Shown here piece by piece: positions 61,865 to 64,000 of a stretch of DNA of 64,000 nt. The number at the start of each line of letters is the position of its first letter. The stretch's first letter is position 1. The translations under genes and the position numbers were made by a program. The DNA comes from Bacillota bacterium. GTDB taxonomy: Bacteria > Bacillota > Clostridia > Christensenellales > CAG-138. The stretch lies in the NCBI GenBank assembly GCA_016286445.1, contig JAEESS010000001.1:1-64000 (forward strand), given 5' to 3'. The notes below the pieces were generated by a model that had not been told where the DNA came from, ran no database searches, and saw nothing but the letters and a program-made list of their open reading frames with translations.

Positions 61865-64000
61865 ACGAATTGACGCCGATGATGCGCCAATATATGGAAG
61901 TGAAGCAGCAGTATCCGGACTGCTTCCTGTTCTACCGTCTCGGCGATTTTTACGAGATGTTCTTTGACGACGCTGTTGAAGGGTCAAAGATCCTCGAACT
62001 GACGCTGACGGGACGCGACTGCGGATTGGAGGAACGCGCGCCGATGTGCGGCGTTCCGTATCATGCGGTCGATACCTATGTCAATAAAATGATCTCGCTC
62101 GGTCACAAGGTTGCAATCTGCGAACAGATGGAAGATCCTGCGCTCGCAAAGGGACTTGTGACGCGATCGGTCACGCGCGTGATTACGCCCGGTACCGTGA
62201 TCGAGGAGAAGATGCTCGACGGGGCAAAGAACAACTATATCTTTTCGCTGAACTTTGCGCCGAACGGGATCGGATACGCATATTCGGATATTTCGACGGG
62301 GATTTTTTACGCATGCGAGCTGTACGGCTCGAACGCGCAGACAAGCCTGTTTGACGAACTGACGCGACTTTCTCCGTCGGAGATCATTGCGAACGAACTG
62401 CTGTACGAGCAGGATTATCTGTGCAAAAGGATCCGTTCCGGATATTATCTCGAAAAGCTTCCGAACGTGCGGTTCCATCCGGAACAGGCGGAAACGCGTC
62501 TCAAAAAGCACTTTTCGGTTGCGTCCTTGAAAGGGTATGGGCTTGAAGGAAAAACGCTTGCGATCGGCGCGGCGGGAGCGCTGCTTTCATATCTTGAAGA
62601 AACGCAGAAAAACGCGCTTTCCCATATCCATTCGATCCGGCTTCTGAATCGATCGGAATACATGCAGCTGGATGCATCCACACGAAGAAATCTGGAGCTG
62701 ACCCAGCCGCTGCAGTTCAACGGAAGCAGAAAGAGCACGCTTCTGTATCTGCTCGATGCAACGAAGACCAGCATGGGCGCGCGTATGCTGCGAAACTGGA
62801 TCGACTGCCCGCTGCAGACGAAGAACAGCATCGTTTATCGCTTGAACGCGGTCGACACGTTTGTGCGCGATCTGCGTACGCGGAAGATGCTCGGCGAATA
62901 TCTCGGCTCGGTCTACGATATTGAGCGTCTGACGAGCAAGATCGCATACGGAACGATCAACGGACGCGACTGTATCGCATTGATGAACTCGCTTCGCCAG
63001 ATCACGCCGATTACGATGCTTTTGTGCGGCATCCCGACAGAGGCGATCGATACGATTGTCAACGAGCTCGATCCTATGGACGACGTGATCGGCCTCATTG
63101 ACGCAGCGATCGATCCGAATCCGCCCGTCAACATCAAGGACGGCGGATTGATCCGCAAAGGATACAACGCCGAAGTCGATGAGCTGAGAGCTATTTCCGG
63201 GGACAGTCAGGGGATGCTGGAAAGCGTCGCGGCACGCGAACGGGAAGCGACGGGAATCAAAACGCTGCGCATCGGGTATAACCGCGTTTTCGGCTATTAT
63301 ATCGAGGTAACGAAATCCCTGACGGCAAACGTTCCGTACTACTATGAACGCAAACAGACGCTTGCGAATGCCGAGCGCTATGTGACGCCGGAGCTCAAAG
63401 AACTCGAAAAGAAGATCCTAAGCGCTACGGATCGGCTTCTGGAGTTGGAAACCGAGTTGTTCCGCGGCGTTCGCGAAGCGCTGCTCGCCTGTACGGAACG
63501 TCTTCAGAAGAACGCCGTTCTGCTTGCGCGGCTGGACGTTTTCCGTTCGCTTGCCGAAATCGCAGTATCCAACCGTTATGTCATGCCGAAGATAGCGGAC
63601 ACATCGATCATTCGTATCGTCAACGGACGTCATCCGATTGTGGAGCGTACGATGAAGAACGGATTCATTCCGAACGACGTGAACCTCGATCTCGACAAAA
63701 ACCGTCTGCTGATCGTAACCGGTCCGAATATGGCAGGGAAATCGACGTACATGCGCCAGGTCGCGCTGATCACGCTGATGGCGCACATCGGCTCGTTTGT
63801 GCCTGCGGATGAAGCGGAGATCGGTATTGTGGATCGGATCTTTACGCGCATCGGGGCAAGCGACGATCTTTCTTCCGGACAAAGCACGTTCATGGTCGAA
63901 ATGAGCGAGATGGCGAACATCATCAACAACGCCACAAAAGACAGCCTTTTGATCCTGGATGAGATCGGACGCGGCACGAGCACGTTTGACGGGCTGTCTA
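61861..64000 (+). CDS. mutS: DNA mismatch repair protein MutS, N-terminal 713 residues
   Basis: Runs off the right edge without a stop. Visible: the mismatch-reading domain I with the Phe-x-Glu motif (FYEMFFDDA), connector, core and clamp regions, and the ATPase with Walker A GPNMAGKS near 621-628, the LSSGQSTFMVEM signature and Walker B LLILDEIGRGTS. Complete MutS has about 860 residues, so about 150 are missing. The ATG overlaps the ymcA-like stop by 4 bases. mutL normally follows. Confidence 0.97.
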   Translation, partial: MNELTPMMRQYMEVKQQYPDCFLFYRLGDFYEMFFDDAVEGSKILELTLTGRDCGLEERAPMCGVPYHAVDTYVNKMISLGHKVAICEQMEDPALAKGLVTRSVTRVITPGTVIEEKMLDGAKNNYIFSLNFAPNGIGYAYSDISTGIFYACELYGSNAQTSLFDELTRLSPSEIIANELLYEQDYLCKRIRSGYYLEKLPNVRFHPEQAETRLKKHFSVASLKGYGLEGKTLAIGAAGALLSYLEETQKNALSHIHSIRLLNRSEYMQLDASTRRNLELTQPLQFNGSRKSTLLYLLDATKTSMGARMLRNWIDCPLQTKNSIVYRLNAVDTFVRDLRTRKMLGEYLGSVYDIERLTSKIAYGTINGRDCIALMNSLRQITPITMLLCGIPTEAIDTIVNELDPMDDVIGLIDAAIDPNPPVNIKDGGLIRKGYNAEVDELRAISGDSQGMLESVAAREREATGIKTLRIGYNRVFGYYIEVTKSLTANVPYYYERKQTLANAERYVTPELKELEKKILSATDRLLELETELFRGVREALLACTERLQKNAVLLARLDVFRSLAEIAVSNRYVMPKIADTSIIRIVNGRHPIVERTMKNGFIPNDVNLDLDKNRLLIVTGPNMAGKSTYMRQVALITLMAHIGSFVPADEAEIGIVDRIFTRIGASDDLSSGQSTFMVEMSEMANIINNATKDSLLILDEIGRGTSTFDGLS

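Overview
The window looks like chromosomal DNA of an endospore-forming member of the Bacillota (class Clostridia), probably an uncultured gut lineage; genus cannot be read from the sequence. The reasons are two alpha/beta small acid-soluble spore proteins, the miaB-ymcA-mutS order, FakA with Asp23, a ThiI without rhodanese domain next to a cysteine desulfurase, an EF-G-like GTPase of the Firmicutes type, and sigma-A promoters with near-consensus hexamers 17 bases apart. Coding density is high, many genes overlap by 4 bases, and no prophage, plasmid backbone or CRISPR array is visible. Layout. 1-309: end of an unknown gene plus repeats that resemble the end of an IS21-type element. 310-5036: radical SAM protein, histidine phosphatase, zincin-like metalloprotein, then on the minus strand a zinc-ribbon protein, RadC and a PLP enzyme. 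5223-9453: sugar isomerase-like protein, pgi, rodA and an acetyltransferase. 9542-15163: polysaccharide deacetylase and two tandem modules, each an ECF sigma factor plus a large single-pass membrane protein, with the same promoter and hairpin leader. 15204-16841: MATE exporter and two tRNA-Ser genes. 16984-21174: queA-tgt-tsaE-tsaB-rimI and a SEC-C protein. 21234-21808: a six-tRNA operon with a consensus promoter. 21875-28579: nucleotidyltransferase, a sigma factor fused to a large C-terminal domain, an MBL-fold lipoprotein divergent from a 78-residue gene with a perfect LexA box, then an SGNH-acyltransferase-TSCPD-ROK run. 28633-32939 (minus): SDR, lipoprotein, flavin reductase-like protein, small membrane proteins and a large zinc-ribbon surface protein. 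33131-44402: cysteine desulfurase-thiI, tRNA-Pro, M18 aminopeptidase, a secreted protein, S41 peptidase, ahcY and an EF-G-like GTPase. 44977-46810: an AT-rich island with one lipoprotein gene, packed with inverted repeats and flanked by an exact 24-base hairpin repeat. 46808-49955 (minus): xth-maf-uvrC. 50045-52958: a Crp/Fnr regulator with an ABC importer. 53019-64000: hydrolase, NagB-like protein, YebC, Asp23, fakA, recG, two SASP genes, miaB, ymcA-like gene and the first 713 codons of mutS. Cross-cutting signals: DNA repair genes are frequent (radC, xth, uvrC, recG, mutS and the LexA-boxed small gene). Several promoters place the -10 hexamer 6 or 7 bases before the ATG, which predicts leaderless mRNAs. 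Two divergent gene pairs share one TTGACAA heptamer as overlapping -35 elements on both strands. tRNA modification genes (queA, tgt, tsaE, tsaB, thiI, miaB) are also over-represented. All function calls rest on motifs and recalled families, as no database search was run.
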